NCBI RefSeq assembly: GCF_009674805.1
Contig: NZ_WKKI01000011.1
Location: forward strand, 16,944 to 80,943
Length of the DNA: 64,000 bases
Reading direction: 5' to 3'
From: Metabacillus lacus
GTDB lineage: Bacteria > Bacillota > Bacilli > Bacillales > Bacillaceae
Positions 25,123 to 33,925 of the stretch are shown piece by piece. Made by a program: the position numbers and the translations under genes. Position 1 is the first letter of the stretch; the number at the start of each line of letters is the position of its first letter. The notes below the pieces were generated by a model that did not search any database, was not told where the DNA came from, and was given only the letters and a program-made list of their open reading frames with translations.

Positions 25123-25866
25123 ATGTCAGGCGTGATGCATTCTGAATTAATTCAAAGTTTATTGTGGTTTTATGTTGTAGTCATGTTTCTTGGTTGTCTT
25201 ACCTTCGCACTGATGAGTAGAAACCGGAAAGGACTGCCTCGTGTTGAATACTTCATTGCCTTTTTGATCCCGCTATGGTCAGGGCTGGCCTATATGTCGA
25301 TTGCTTTTGGTCAGGGTATCGTGGAGTTTAATGGCCAAACGATTTATTTCGCTCGATATATTGATTGGGTGGTAACGACCCCTCTGTTATTGGTCGCTCT
25401 CGCACTCACAGGAATGACGGAAAAGAAACAGAAAGATTACCTTCTCATTGCGGGTTTAATCGTTGCAGATGTGATCATGATCTTAACGGGAATGATAGCT
25501 GATTTTTCACCAGATGCGACAAAGCTGACATGGTATCTATTTGGCGTGGCTGCCTTTGTTGTCATTCTGGGTTTGATTTGGGGACCGTTACGGCAAATCT
25601 CTTCCACTCAATCACCCGAATCTTACAAATTCTTTCTCATTGTTGCATCCTACTTAACATTCTTGTGGGTTAGCTACCCCATCGCATGGCTGCTGGGACC
25701 TTCAGGAATAGGAGTGTACGGCTCGCTTGGCGACAACCTGGCCTTTGTGTTGCTGCCTATTTTCTCAAAGGTAGGATTTAGCTTATTAGACTTAAATGGA
25801 CTTAGAATGATTAAGCAAAAACACATGCGCCAATCAACACAACCAAAACAGTCTCCCTCTATTTGA
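25123..25866 (+). CDS. Microbial rhodopsin, Anabaena sensory rhodopsin/xenorhodopsin type
   Basis: A 247-residue seven-helix retinal protein. Seen: helix C ARYIDWVVTTPLLLVALAL with Arg78, counter-ion Asp81 and Thr85; helix G LPIFSKVGFSLLDLNGLR with the retinal Schiff-base Lys216. In bacteriorhodopsin terms D85 and T89 are kept, the proton donor D96 is Ala92, and D212 is Pro212. Pro at that site, WSGLAY in helix B and Asp223 after the lysine are marks of Anabaena sensory rhodopsin and the inward proton-pumping xenorhodopsins (family knowledge). No transducer, carotenoid or retinal-synthesis gene is adjacent. Start ATG follows AAAAGGA; terminator directly after the stop. Confidence 0.93.
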   Translation: MSGVMHSELIQSLLWFYVVVMFLGCLTFALMSRNRKGLPRVEYFIAFLIPLWSGLAYMSIAFGQGIVEFNGQTIYFARYIDWVVTTPLLLVALALTGMTEKKQKDYLLIAGLIVADVIMILTGMIADFSPDATKLTWYLFGVAAFVVILGLIWGPLRQISSTQSPESYKFFLIVASYLTFLWVSYPIAWLLGPSGIGVYGSLGDNLAFVLLPIFSKVGFSLLDLNGLRMIKQKHMRQSTQPKQSPSI

Positions 25867-25882
25867 GGAAGACTGTTTTTTG
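25845..25882 (+). terminator. Terminator of the rhodopsin gene
   Basis: AAACAGTCT(T)CC and GGAAGACTGTTT arms followed by TTTTTT; the stem overlaps the last codons. Confidence 0.8.
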
Positions 25883-26029
25883 TTGACTTACTAGCTGCAT
25901 GTTAAAGATTACTTCCGTTCCGTTATCAAGGTAGATCCCCTCATGTTCGCAGAATACTTGCTCACTGTACGTCCCTTTACGTAAACTCTTCACCTTACGA
26001 ACAGAACTAGAGGCGCCCTTCTTTTTCAT
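25859..26029 (-). CDS. Possible 56-aa ORF overlapping ABC-F 3' end
   Basis: Starting at an ATG inside the last codons of the ABC-F gene in another frame, a 56-codon ORF runs to 25859. It contains VRKVKSLRKGTYSEQVFCEH and GIYLDNGTEVIFNMQL, protein-like in composition but with a weak ribosome site. It could be a residual gene fragment. I do not recognise it. Confidence 0.3.
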   Translation of the reverse strand: MKKKGASSSVRKVKSLRKGTYSEQVFCEHEGIYLDNGTEVIFNMQLVSQQKTVFLK

Positions 26030-27896
26030 TTTCCAACTGATTAAAAAGCTTCTCCCATTGCTGTTCTAATTCCTCTTTTTCCTGCTGTAAATGTTGCAGC
26101 AACTCCAAGTCTTCCACTTCCAGCAATCTATTTTCTAACTTTGTGATGCTTTCCATTAACAGGCTGGAGTCTCTTTCCAATTTCTCTATAGCACTGCTCT
26201 TTTTCGGCACTTTTACTCTTAAGGGTGTTTCTTTCTTCTTCTCCTTCCTAAGTGGTACCTCGCTTTCCCTTAATTCAGCCATTTTTTCCTTGGCCCAATT
26301 GTAATCCCCTTCAAAGCAATGAATTCTTTTTGCTTCTATCCAGTAAATTTTCTCAAATAGCTTGTTAAGAAAGTAGCGATCGTGGGATACAGCTAATATG
26401 CTCCCTTGAAACTCCTCTAGCGCTTCTTCCAATACCTCTCTTGAATCAATATCCAGATGATTGGTTGGTTCATCCAAGATAAGCAAATTAATATCTTGAT
26501 ACATTAATTGGGATAATCTTAACCGCATCCTCTCACCCCCGCTCAGCTGGGAGACTTTTTGAAAAACTGCGTATCCATAAAACATAAACCTGGCTAGTAT
26601 TTGTCTTGCTTCACCTTCTGTCACTTTCACATCTTCTCTAAACACCTCAATAACCGTTTCATCTTTTACGGCAGAGAAAATATTTTGCGATAAATACCCT
26701 ATTTTCACATTGCTGCCAATTACTACCTCACCCCTATCTGGAGAGAATTGTTTCAGAATCATTTTCAGTAATGTTGATTTTCCAGTTCCGTTTTCTCCGA
26801 TAATGGCAGCACGATCTTGATATGTCATATTTATATTTACATCCTCAAATAACAACTTCTCGTCAAATTGCTTGAAGACATCTTTCAGCATCAGAACATC
26901 ATTTCCACTTCGATCTGAAGCTTCCATCTCCAGGCTCATTTTCTTCCGATTGACGATTGGCTTTTCTAACTTTTCCATTCTTTCTAACGCTCTTTCCATG
27001 TTCCTTGCTCGCCTGTGAAGACTGGCGCTTGGCGGGTTGGCCCTGTTTGCCCAGTCTTTTAGCCGCTTAATGGATTCCTTCATCTTTTTTATTTTCTTTT
27101 GCTGTTCTTCAAAGGCTTGAAATTCCCTTAAAAGCTTTTCTTCTTTTTCTTTGACAAACCCTGTAAAGTTAGTGTGATAAGTCGTTAGTTCTCCATCTTC
27201 CAGATCAATCACCTTGTTAACCACTTCATCCAGAAAATACCGATCATGTGAAATAACAAGAACCGTCCCGCTATATTCTCGCAGAAAGTTCCCAAGCCAT
27301 TCGACTGCCATTAAATCTAAATGATTGGTTGGCTCATCCAATAACAATAGCTCTGGTTGTTTTAAAAGCATGAGACCCAGCCCAACCTTTGTTTTTTCTC
27401 CCCCGCTTAAACGGGAAAATGACTGATTCAGTAGCAGCTGAATATTTAAACCATGAACGATTTTTTCAATATTGGATTCTATTTCATAACCACCATTACT
27501 TGCATACTGATCTTGTAAATCTCCATATTCCCCAATAAGCTTTTGAAGTTTATCTTCGTGCTTCTCCACTGCCATTTCTGCCTCTAACTTTTTCATTTTT
27601 CCCTCCATTTGCAGTAAGGAAGAGAAGGCTGATTTTAATACATCCTTTGCAGTTGAAGAATCCTGATAATCCGGGATTTGTGTAAGATAACCAATAGTAG
27701 TCCCTTTTTTCAAATGGATTTGTCCTGAATCTGGCGTTTCTTCACCAGCTAGTAAAGAAATCAGAGTCGTTTTTCCACTACCATTTCGACCAACTAATCC
27801 AACTCGCTCCTTCTCTTTTATTTCTAAAGATAACTCTTCAAAAATTGCGTTCCCTCCGAACATCTTACCAATCTTATGAGCGCTGCATATTATCAT
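26007..27896 (-). CDS. ABC-F ATPase, probable ribosome protection (antibiotic resistance) protein
   Basis: A 629-residue protein with two ATP-binding cassettes and no membrane segment. Seen: first Walker A GLVGRNGSGKTT, signature RLSGGEKTKVGLGLML and LLLLDEPTNHLD; a charged interdomain linker with LKDWANRANPPSASLHRRARNMERALERM; second Walker A IGENGTGKST, signature QLSGGERMRLRLSQL and LLILDEPTNHLD; then a C-terminal coiled coil from about residue 545. This is the Vml/Vga/Msr-like ABC-F layout, proteins that dislodge antibiotics from the 50S subunit. The start ATG at 27896 follows AAAGGAGGAAG. A long leader with a short ORF and two terminator stems precedes it, typical of drug-induced attenuation. 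Confidence 0.92.
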   Translation of the reverse strand: MIICSAHKIGKMFGGNAIFEELSLEIKEKERVGLVGRNGSGKTTLISLLAGEETPDSGQIHLKKGTTIGYLTQIPDYQDSSTAKDVLKSAFSSLLQMEGKMKKLEAEMAVEKHEDKLQKLIGEYGDLQDQYASNGGYEIESNIEKIVHGLNIQLLLNQSFSRLSGGEKTKVGLGLMLLKQPELLLLDEPTNHLDLMAVEWLGNFLREYSGTVLVISHDRYFLDEVVNKVIDLEDGELTTYHTNFTGFVKEKEEKLLREFQAFEEQQKKIKKMKESIKRLKDWANRANPPSASLHRRARNMERALERMEKLEKPIVNRKKMSLEMEASDRSGNDVLMLKDVFKQFDEKLLFEDVNINMTYQDRAAIIGENGTGKSTLLKMILKQFSPDRGEVVIGSNVKIGYLSQNIFSAVKDETVIEVFREDVKVTEGEARQILARFMFYGYAVFQKVSQLSGGERMRLRLSQLMYQDINLLILDEPTNHLDIDSREVLEEALEEFQGSILAVSHDRYFLNKLFEKIYWIEAKRIHCFEGDYNWAKEKMAELRESEVPLRKEKKKETPLRVKVPKKSSAIEKLERDSSLLMESITKLENRLLEVEDLELLQHLQQEKEELEQQWEKLFNQLENEKEGRL

Positions 27897-27919
27897 GTTT
27901 CTTCCTCCTTTTATAAATA

Positions 27920-27957
27920 CAAAAAAAGCCGCAGAAAAACGTATCTTCCCGTGGCTG
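27920..27957 (-). terminator. Second attenuator stem before ABC-F
   Basis: On the minus strand AGCCAC...GCGGCT with seven T after it. Weaker than the first stem. Confidence 0.55.
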
Positions 27958-28005
27958 TAATTTATATAGAACGTCAACGTCGCACGATCAGCGTTCTAAT
28001 CAATA

Positions 28006-28038
28006 TAAAAAAGGAGAGCATGAAAATGCTCTCCTTTC
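28006..28038 (-). terminator. Leader terminator (attenuator) before ABC-F
   Basis: AAAGGAGAGCA and TGCTCTCCTTT with a six-base loop, followed by seven T on the minus strand. It lies between the leader peptide ORF and the ABC-F gene, so it must be bypassed for expression. Confidence 0.85.
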
Positions 28039-28089
28039 AACCGTCCTTCTATCATGTGGGTAAGAGATGTTTTTCACCGTTTTAGTTTG

Positions 28090-28209
28090 CTATTGAGTTG
28101 TTAAAAAGGGCAGACTGATCCCGTTAACAACTGCAACAGCAAATTTTGCACGATTTAAATAAAGGAACTCAATCCAAAAATCGCACAATAAAACAGCTTT
28201 ATTCAACAT
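28090..28209 (-). CDS. 39-aa leader peptide of the ABC-F gene
   Basis: ATG at 28209 behind a GGAGGTGGGATAAGG site opens 39 codons. The product is hydrophobic: MLNKAVLLCDFWIEF, then LYLNRAKFAVAVVNG and ISLPFLTTQ. It starts about 30 bp after a predicted transcription start and stops about 52 bp before the terminator stem. This is the layout of ribosome-mediated attenuation of ABC-F genes such as vmlR. The peptide function is inferred. Confidence 0.65.
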   Translation of the reverse strand: MLNKAVLLCDFWIEFLYLNRAKFAVAVVNGISLPFLTTQ

Positions 28210-28245
28210 TCCTTATCCCACCTCCGTTTCACTAAATTTAACCAT

Positions 28246-28274
28246 ATTTTATCATTATACTGGCCAAACCTCAA
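28246..28274 (-). promoter_or_regulatory. Sigma-A promoter of the ABC-F leader
   Basis: TTGAGG, a 17-bp spacer and TAAAAT on the minus strand. Confidence 0.65.
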
Positions 28275-28377
28275 TAGGATCTTAGAGTGCTCCATTTTAA
28301 ACTTTTAAGAAGACTGAATCGGAGTCATAAGCTTGTGAGATCGCTGCTTTCTTCAAGGGCAAATCTGTTGTAAGGGT

Positions 28378-30012
28378 TTAATCTGACTGACTGCTTAATC
28401 TATCAAGTTCTTCTTGAATTCTTGTGGGTTCTATTCTTTCAAATAATGGTTCAACATTCGTTACTTGTTGAGATTGTACTAAAAACGGTCTCCAACCCGT
28501 TTCTGTTATATTAATCATCTCCTTGACCTTTCGGCTTGAAAAAGGTAGAAATGGTGTAAGGATATGAGCTAAGTTTGCAATAAAATAGACACAATCTGCC
28601 ATGGTTTGCTTACACGCCTCTCTATCATCCTTTATCTGTATCCAGGGTTGTTGTTCATCGAAGTATTTATTCGAAAATCTAACAACCTCAAATATTTTTT
28701 CCAATCCTTCTTTGAAGTAAGCAGTTTCTATGCAGCGCCCTGTTTCAATGTATAATTGATTAACTTTCTCTTGAACAGCTGAAGTAATCAACATATTAGG
28801 TATTGCACCATCAAATGACTTTTCTATAAATTTTAATGTTCGATTAATAAAGTTCCCATAGGCTCCTAATAACTCACTATTATGGCTATAAATGAACTCT
28901 TTCCAAGAAAAATCTGCATCTCGGCTTTCTGGTGCATTAATTGTAAGAAAATAGCGTATAGAATCCGGATCATACCTCTCTAATATATCTGGAACCCAGA
29001 CTGCCCAATTTTTACTTGTGGACAATTTCCTCTTTTCCAATGTTAAGTATTCGTTAGAAACAATATGTGTTGGCAGAGCTTCTTTTTCTATACCTGCAAG
29101 AATTGCCGGCCAAATGATTGAATGGAACGGGATATTATCTTTTCCGTGAACATAATAAGATATAGCAGAGGAATCCCAAAAAGTTGAATCATCATGATTT
29201 GTTTCATTTGCCCATAGCCTGCTGGCAGTGTAATATCCTGAAACAGCTTCAATCCAAACGTAAATTTTCTTATCTTCATAACCCTCTACTGGAACACTTA
29301 CTCCAATAGGCAGATCTCGTGAAACTGCTCTATCCTGTAAACCCTCCTTTAAGTACCGGCTGGTCAATGAAATAGCATTTTCCCTCCACAGATGACGTAT
29401 CCCCGCTTCTTGCGTATAATTTTCCAACAGATTTTGAAAGAAACTTAACGAAAAGTAAAAATGCTCAGTTAATCTTGCAGTAGGTGACTTTCCGCATATT
29501 TTACATTTCCTATCCAGCAAATCAAGCGGCTCTAACACGCTTGAACAAGCATCACACTGATCTCCGCGGGCATTCGCACCACAGTGAGGACAATTGCCCT
29601 CAACATAACGATCAGGTAAAAATTGCTCATCATACTGACAATACGTTTGTTGCATTTCCTTTTTATAAATAAGTCCTTTTTCAAGCAGTTCTAAAAAGAT
29701 CTCCTGAACGATTTTATGGTGATGTGCTGTATCCGTTCTCGTGTAGGTGTCATAAGAAAACCCCAATCTCGAGAAACACTCTTCGAACTCTTTGTGATAA
29801 CGGTCAGCGATCTCTTTAGGGGATACCTCTTCTTGCTTTGCCCGAATTGTAATAGGGGTTCCATTGCAATCACTTCCCGAAACATATAAAACTCTTTCTC
29901 CTTTTAGGCGATAATATCTTGCAAGAATATCCCCTGGCAATAAACTTGAAATATGCCCTACATGTAGTGAGCCATTAGCATAAACCCATGCTCCCCCAAT
30001 AAAAATACTCAT
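28378..30012 (-). CDS. metG: Methionyl-tRNA synthetase, second type, under T-box control
   Basis: A 544-residue class I aminoacyl-tRNA synthetase. Seen: HIGH-type motif [15 protein letters not shown] near 14-28, zinc-binding CPHC, CDAC and CKIC around 140-180, [16 protein letters not shown], and KMSKS-type KRKLSTSKN near residue 335. It stops after the anticodon-binding helices and lacks the C-terminal tRNA-binding module of the usual roughly 650-aa Bacillus MetRS. A Met-specific T-box leader lies upstream. Such extra enzymes in Bacillus can resist MetRS inhibitors (general knowledge); proximity to the ABC-F gene fits an antibiotic-resistance region. Confidence 0.92.
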   Translation of the reverse strand: MSIFIGGAWVYANGSLHVGHISSLLPGDILARYYRLKGERVLYVSGSDCNGTPITIRAKQEEVSPKEIADRYHKEFEECFSRLGFSYDTYTRTDTAHHHKIVQEIFLELLEKGLIYKKEMQQTYCQYDEQFLPDRYVEGNCPHCGANARGDQCDACSSVLEPLDLLDRKCKICGKSPTARLTEHFYFSLSFFQNLLENYTQEAGIRHLWRENAISLTSRYLKEGLQDRAVSRDLPIGVSVPVEGYEDKKIYVWIEAVSGYYTASRLWANETNHDDSTFWDSSAISYYVHGKDNIPFHSIIWPAILAGIEKEALPTHIVSNEYLTLEKRKLSTSKNWAVWVPDILERYDPDSIRYFLTINAPESRDADFSWKEFIYSHNSELLGAYGNFINRTLKFIEKSFDGAIPNMLITSAVQEKVNQLYIETGRCIETAYFKEGLEKIFEVVRFSNKYFDEQQPWIQIKDDREACKQTMADCVYFIANLAHILTPFLPFSSRKVKEMINITETGWRPFLVQSQQVTNVEPLFERIEPTRIQEELDRLSSQSD

Positions 30013-30046
30013 ACATTTGAACCTCCTGCAGTTGAATTTTGAAAAA

Positions 30047-30350
30047 ACAAAAAAACCCCGCCTTAACTGTAATCGTTAAGGGCGAGGTTTAAATTTCCAC
30101 GCGGTACCACCTTTATTCGCAAATAGCTCACACTATCTGCCTCAACAAGTACGGAGTTTTTATGACAACTCTTATACTGTGACATTGATAACGAGTGCCA
30201 AAACTCGCCGTATCCTACTAATACCAAAAGTACGTTCAGTACGAAGCTCAGAGACCATTGTTCAAATGAATGTTTTTGCTTCTTTTCAGCTGCCGAAGCT
30301 CTCTGGTGAAAAACAAACTCATTTTACTTTTTCTCGTCATAGCCATTATT
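30047..30350 (-). ncRNA. T-box leader, methionine specifier
   Basis: Minus strand, 5' to 3': CCAGAGAGCTT and TCTCTGAGC close stem I, with the specifier ATG (complement 30256-30258) in AACAATGGTC. The antiterminator has the T-box core AAGGTGGTACCGCGTGG at about 30097-30113. A terminator follows with arms AACCTCGCCCTTAACG / GTTAAGGCGGGGTT (30054-30090) and a T run. Uncharged tRNA-Met would allow readthrough into the synthetase gene. Confidence 0.95.
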
Positions 30351-30360
30351 TGTTAGTTGT

Positions 30361-30389
30361 ATTGTATTTCAGAACTTTCATGAAGTCAA
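30361..30389 (-). promoter_or_regulatory. Sigma-A promoter of the T-box/metG unit
   Basis: TTGACT, exactly 17 bp, TACAAT on the minus strand, just upstream of the T-box. Confidence 0.8.
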
Positions 30390-30667
30390 CTCGTTTAAGA
30401 GCAGGAATTACCTTAGACTTGAAAGAGCTTTGATTGGCTGGAATATTAACTTTCTGTCAAGACGGCAGTCGACCGAGCCTTAAATAAAGCCTAGTACTTT
30501 CAACAAAATGTGCTAATTAACATATTATTCTCGTCTTTTTTAATTGGTTACACTTGTAGTCCCAACATTATTATACTCAATTTTAATAACTTACTTTGTT
30601 TATGTATCTAACTTCTAATCCACTTTATATTCAACAATTGAGCACCCACATACTGCAAAAAAAAATC

Positions 30668-30696
30668 TTGACATCAAAAATAAACAGGAGTAAATT
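30668..30696 (+). promoter_or_regulatory. Promoter of the ktrAB leader
   Basis: TTGACA, 17-bp spacer and TAAATT, about 35 bp before the riboswitch. Confidence 0.6.
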
Positions 30697-30730
30697 TATC
30701 TCCATAATAAATAAAAAATACCTGCACCTT

Positions 30731-30885
30731 TTATTCGCTGAATCATTTATTGAGCGGGGGAACCATATTCGATAGGGAACTTCCTATCTTGGGGTGAGTC
30801 TTACTTGATGTAAGAGGGGATACTCTCAATTCCTAATCCGACAGCTAACCTCGTAAGCGTTACATGTATCTTTTCGGGAGAAAGG
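30731..30885 (+). ncRNA. c-di-AMP riboswitch (ydaO/yuaA type)
   Basis: Conserved pieces in order: TTCGCTGAATCA, GAGCGGGGGAACCA, CTTGGGGTGAGT, a variable arm with AAGAGGGGATACTCTC, AATCCGACAGCTAACCTCGTAAGCG and a closing GGGAGAAAGG. In Bacillus this aptamer shuts potassium-uptake genes when c-di-AMP is high. Here it is in front of ktrAB. Confidence 0.94.
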
Positions 30886-30930
30886 TCTTGGGTTAACCCA
30901 AAGACCATTCTATTTGTGATGGTCTTTTTT
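30882..30930 (+). terminator. c-di-AMP-regulated terminator with antiterminator
   Basis: AAAGACCA and TGGTCTTT arms followed by a T run; the upstream AGGTCTTGGGTTAACCCAAAGACC dyad can pair with the same arm as the alternative structure. Confidence 0.85.
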
Positions 30931-30966
30931 GTATTGGTGTAGAGTTAAAAGGAGATAGGAGAAAGA

Positions 30967-31623
30967 ATGAGAAAGCAGTTCGCAGTCATTGGTTTAGGTC
31001 GTTTTGGAAGTAGTGTGTGTAAAGAGCTGGATAAGTTAGGTCATGAAGTCCTGGCTATTGACAAAGATGTTGAAAAAGTGAACCAGATTACAAACTTCTC
31101 AACACATGCAGCTATAGCAAATGGGACGGATGAAACTGCCCTGCAGTCACTTGGGATAAGGAATTTTGATTATGTTATTGTTGCTATAGGTGACAACATT
31201 CAATCAAGCGTACTTTGCACACTACTTTTAAAAGAGATGGGCGTAGAAAGAGTTTGGGTGAAAGCCCAAAACGATTATCACCATAAAGTTTTAGAGAAAA
31301 TTGGTGCAGATAAAATAGTACATCCCGAACAAGATATGGGAACGAGAATTGCTCACCATCTTTCATCTGAGAAAATAATTGATTATGTTGAGTTGTCAGA
31401 GAATTACAGTATCGTTGAATTAAGTGCCACTACTAAAGTGAAAAATAAATCTCTTGTCGATTTAGATGTACGGGCAAATTATGGATGTACAATTTTGGCT
31501 ATTAAAAGAGGAGCTAACGTTAATATATCGCCTGCACCAACAGACGCTATCCTTGAAGGCGATATCCTAATTGTAATAGGCCATAATAAAGATATTACTA
31601 GTTTTGAAGAAGAGGGGCTGTAA
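30967..31623 (+). CDS. ktrA: Ktr potassium uptake system regulatory subunit (KtrA/KtrC, RCK)
   Basis: A 218-residue cytoplasmic ring-forming gating subunit. Seen: RCK-N with the nucleotide-binding GLGRFGSSVCKEL at 9-21 and the acidic strand end VLAIDKD, DYVIVAIGDN, then an RCK-C domain from about residue 135 (IIDYVELSENYSIVEL) that in this family binds c-di-AMP. Start ATG after AAGGAGATAGGAG. Five bases separate it from the channel gene ktrB. The upstream c-di-AMP riboswitch makes it the KtrA-type system as in B. subtilis yuaA-yubG. Confidence 0.94.
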   Translation: MRKQFAVIGLGRFGSSVCKELDKLGHEVLAIDKDVEKVNQITNFSTHAAIANGTDETALQSLGIRNFDYVIVAIGDNIQSSVLCTLLLKEMGVERVWVKAQNDYHHKVLEKIGADKIVHPEQDMGTRIAHHLSSEKIIDYVELSENYSIVELSATTKVKNKSLVDLDVRANYGCTILAIKRGANVNISPAPTDAILEGDILIVIGHNKDITSFEEEGL

Positions 31624-31628
31624 GAAGA

Positions 31629-32975
31629 ATGACAAAACTCTTCTCTTCAAATCCATTTAAAGGTAAGGTTTTGCACCTTAGCCCGCCACAGGTCTTAGCA
31701 CTAAGCTTCTTATCATTTATTACAATAGGAACCATCTTATTAAAATTACCTTTTGCATCAACAACTTATATTTCCTGGATTGACGCCCTTTTCACTGCAA
31801 CTTCAGCAATTACTGTCACAGGGCTAGTGGTAGTTGATACAGGTATTGATTTTTCGGTGTTCGGCCAAGTGGTTATTATGTGTCTAATACAGCTTGGTGG
31901 TTTAGGTTTAATGACATTTGCTGTGTTAATTATTTTAGTTCTCGGAAAGAAGATAGGCTTGCAACAAAGAATTCTAGTACAGGAATCGCTCAACCAGACT
32001 TCTCTAGGTGGAATAGTTCGTTTGGTAAAGATGCTTTTTGTATTCACCATCATTATAGAAAGCATTGCCTTTACATTCTTATCTATCCGGTGGGTTCCTG
32101 AGTATGGTTGGAAAGAGGGTATGTACCAAAGTCTATTTCACACAGTTTCAGCATTTAATAATGCAGGATTTTCATTATGGTCTGATAGCTTATCAGGTTA
32201 TGTCGGTGATCCAACAGTAAATATAGTAATCACCTTTTTATTTATAACGGGTGGACTTGGTTTTACTGTACTAGCTGATATGTGGTATAAGAAGAATTTC
32301 AGAAAATTATCCCTTCATTCTAAACTCATGATGATAGGGACGTTTTTCATTAACATATTTGCTTTCTTTCTAATCTTTATTTTAGAATACGCTAATCCTG
32401 CAACATTAGGGACTCTGCCTTTATCAGAAAAGTTATGGGGGGCTTACTTCCAGGCAGTAACACCAAGAACCGCAGGGTTTAATTCCATTGAAATAGGAGA
32501 TATGACTACACCCGCCATTTTGCTCATTATCGTACTAATGTTTATAGGAGCAGGTAGTGCTTCTACAGGTAGCGGGATAAAGGTGACAACTTTTATTATT
32601 ATGGTACTTGCTACAATTACATTTCTAAAAGGCAGGCTCGAAACGGTCGCCTTTAAGCGGACAATCAAACAGCAAACAATCCTTAGAGCACTTGCTATCA
32701 TTGTAATAAGTCTATTATTTATATTTATTATGCTCTTTATTTTGACCATAACAGAAAATGCACCGTTTCTTATTATCTTATTTGAAGTCATTTCTGCATT
32801 TGGTACAGTCGGATTATCAATGGGTTTAACAGGCGAACTATCAACAGTTGGTAAGCAAGTAATTATCGTTATGATGTTTATCGGTCGAATCGGGCCATTA
32901 ACGTTGGCATTTACTTTGGCAAGACGACAAAAATCAGCGGTGAGATACCCTGATGAAGAAATATTTACTGGATAA
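31629..32975 (+). CDS. ktrB: Ktr potassium uptake system membrane subunit (KtrB/KtrD)
   Basis: A 448-residue K+ translocating membrane protein of the TrkH/KtrB superfamily. It has four M1-P-M2 repeats; selectivity loops are seen as ATSAITVTGLVVVDTG, TVSAFNNAGFSLWSD, AVTPRTAGFNSIEIG and VISAFGTVGLSMGLTG, each with its conserved Gly. A short basic cytoplasmic N terminus and a charged tail face the KtrA ring. It is cotranscribed with ktrA behind the c-di-AMP riboswitch. Confidence 0.95.
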   Translation: MTKLFSSNPFKGKVLHLSPPQVLALSFLSFITIGTILLKLPFASTTYISWIDALFTATSAITVTGLVVVDTGIDFSVFGQVVIMCLIQLGGLGLMTFAVLIILVLGKKIGLQQRILVQESLNQTSLGGIVRLVKMLFVFTIIIESIAFTFLSIRWVPEYGWKEGMYQSLFHTVSAFNNAGFSLWSDSLSGYVGDPTVNIVITFLFITGGLGFTVLADMWYKKNFRKLSLHSKLMMIGTFFINIFAFFLIFILEYANPATLGTLPLSEKLWGAYFQAVTPRTAGFNSIEIGDMTTPAILLIIVLMFIGAGSASTGSGIKVTTFIIMVLATITFLKGRLETVAFKRTIKQQTILRALAIIVISLLFIFIMLFILTITENAPFLIILFEVISAFGTVGLSMGLTGELSTVGKQVIIVMMFIGRIGPLTLAFTLARRQKSAVRYPDEEIFTG

Positions 32976-33017
32976 TAGAATAATATTAACTTATTGAATG
33001 CTTCTACTTACATCTAA

Positions 33018-33046
33018 GGGAATCAGATGAGTCTGATTCTCTATTG
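33018..33046 (+). terminator. Possible terminator after ktrB
   Basis: GAATCAGA and TCTGATTC arms around TGAG; only a short T-rich tail follows. The rest of 32976-33194 shows nothing else that I can name. Confidence 0.4.
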
Positions 33047-33194
33047 CTTGAATAGATATCAACATAAGACTAGACAACTTTTTTCAGTGTGTCTCTGTTT
33101 AATTTATTTGAAATTTAATAACCAAGATTCCGGGAATCCGTATGATTTAGGTTAGTGTAGACACAAATAGCTCCCTAACCTACAAGGTTGCTTC

Positions 33195-33641
33195 TTAAAG
33201 AAGATTCTTGAAAGGCCGCTCCAGTTTTTTGAAATTCTTATCAAAAGATACTCTCGAAAGAAAGGATTGCAGCCTCAGCCTAGCTTCATCTTCACAATTT
33301 GCTTTTATATATGAGTCTACAACTGTAACAAACTCCTTTTTATAATTGTAATCGTCAGGAAAATTTTGAAATGCTCCATCAAAATACTGAATGGCATTTG
33401 AATAATCTTCTTTCCTCGCATACCATAAACCCAAAACATACTTCACATCTCTTTGTTCAGTATCAGATAAACGCACGTCCCTTAAAGACTTCAAATATAC
33501 TTCTTTTTCTTTGTCAGCTCTTCCAATTATGCGTAAAGCAAAACCTCGATTGATAATATCGCTGTATTTTCTAATCGGCTTAAAATAAAACTGATATATG
33601 AATAATGTATAAAAGCACAGTGCTATAAAAGTTAAAACCAT
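33195..33641 (-). CDS. Membrane-anchored TPR-like protein
   Basis: A 148-residue protein with one N-terminal membrane helix (VLTFIALCFYTLFIYQFYF) and a helical rest containing a tetratricopeptide-like unit (VLGLWYARKEDYSNAIQYFDGAFQNFPDD). It would sit in the membrane with the helical repeats on one side and bind a partner protein. No specific family recognised. ATG at 33641 follows TGAGGGGAA; the upstream TTG overlaps that site. It stands alone, convergent with ktrB. Confidence 0.68.
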   Translation of the reverse strand: MVLTFIALCFYTLFIYQFYFKPIRKYSDIINRGFALRIIGRADKEKEVYLKSLRDVRLSDTEQRDVKYVLGLWYARKEDYSNAIQYFDGAFQNFPDDYNYKKEFVTVVDSYIKANCEDEARLRLQSFLSRVSFDKNFKKLERPFKNLL

Positions 33642-33925
33642 TGAATTTCCCCTCAAGTCTTAATGATTTGTATCCTCCAAACCCATTATAAATCATTATA
33701 ATATGATTACTCTCACTATTTTTTTGTGTAAATATGAAAGTACCGAGAAGTATCTCTGCAATGGGGTACTCCTTAACCGATTAAGTATTAAAAAGTAAAC
33801 TTAAAAGTTCTTAGTAGAATCGTTCGCTATCATACAGCTAACTTTTTTAAAAAAATGGAAAATATATGCTAAAATGAATTTACCACCCTATATACTAAAA
33901 GTAAATCATGAGGGGAGAGGACAAA

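Noticed and set aside
25123..25866. Rhodopsin as a classical outward proton pump
   Set aside because: The proton-donor position is Ala and the D212 position is Pro, unlike bacteriorhodopsin or proteorhodopsin-type outward pumps.
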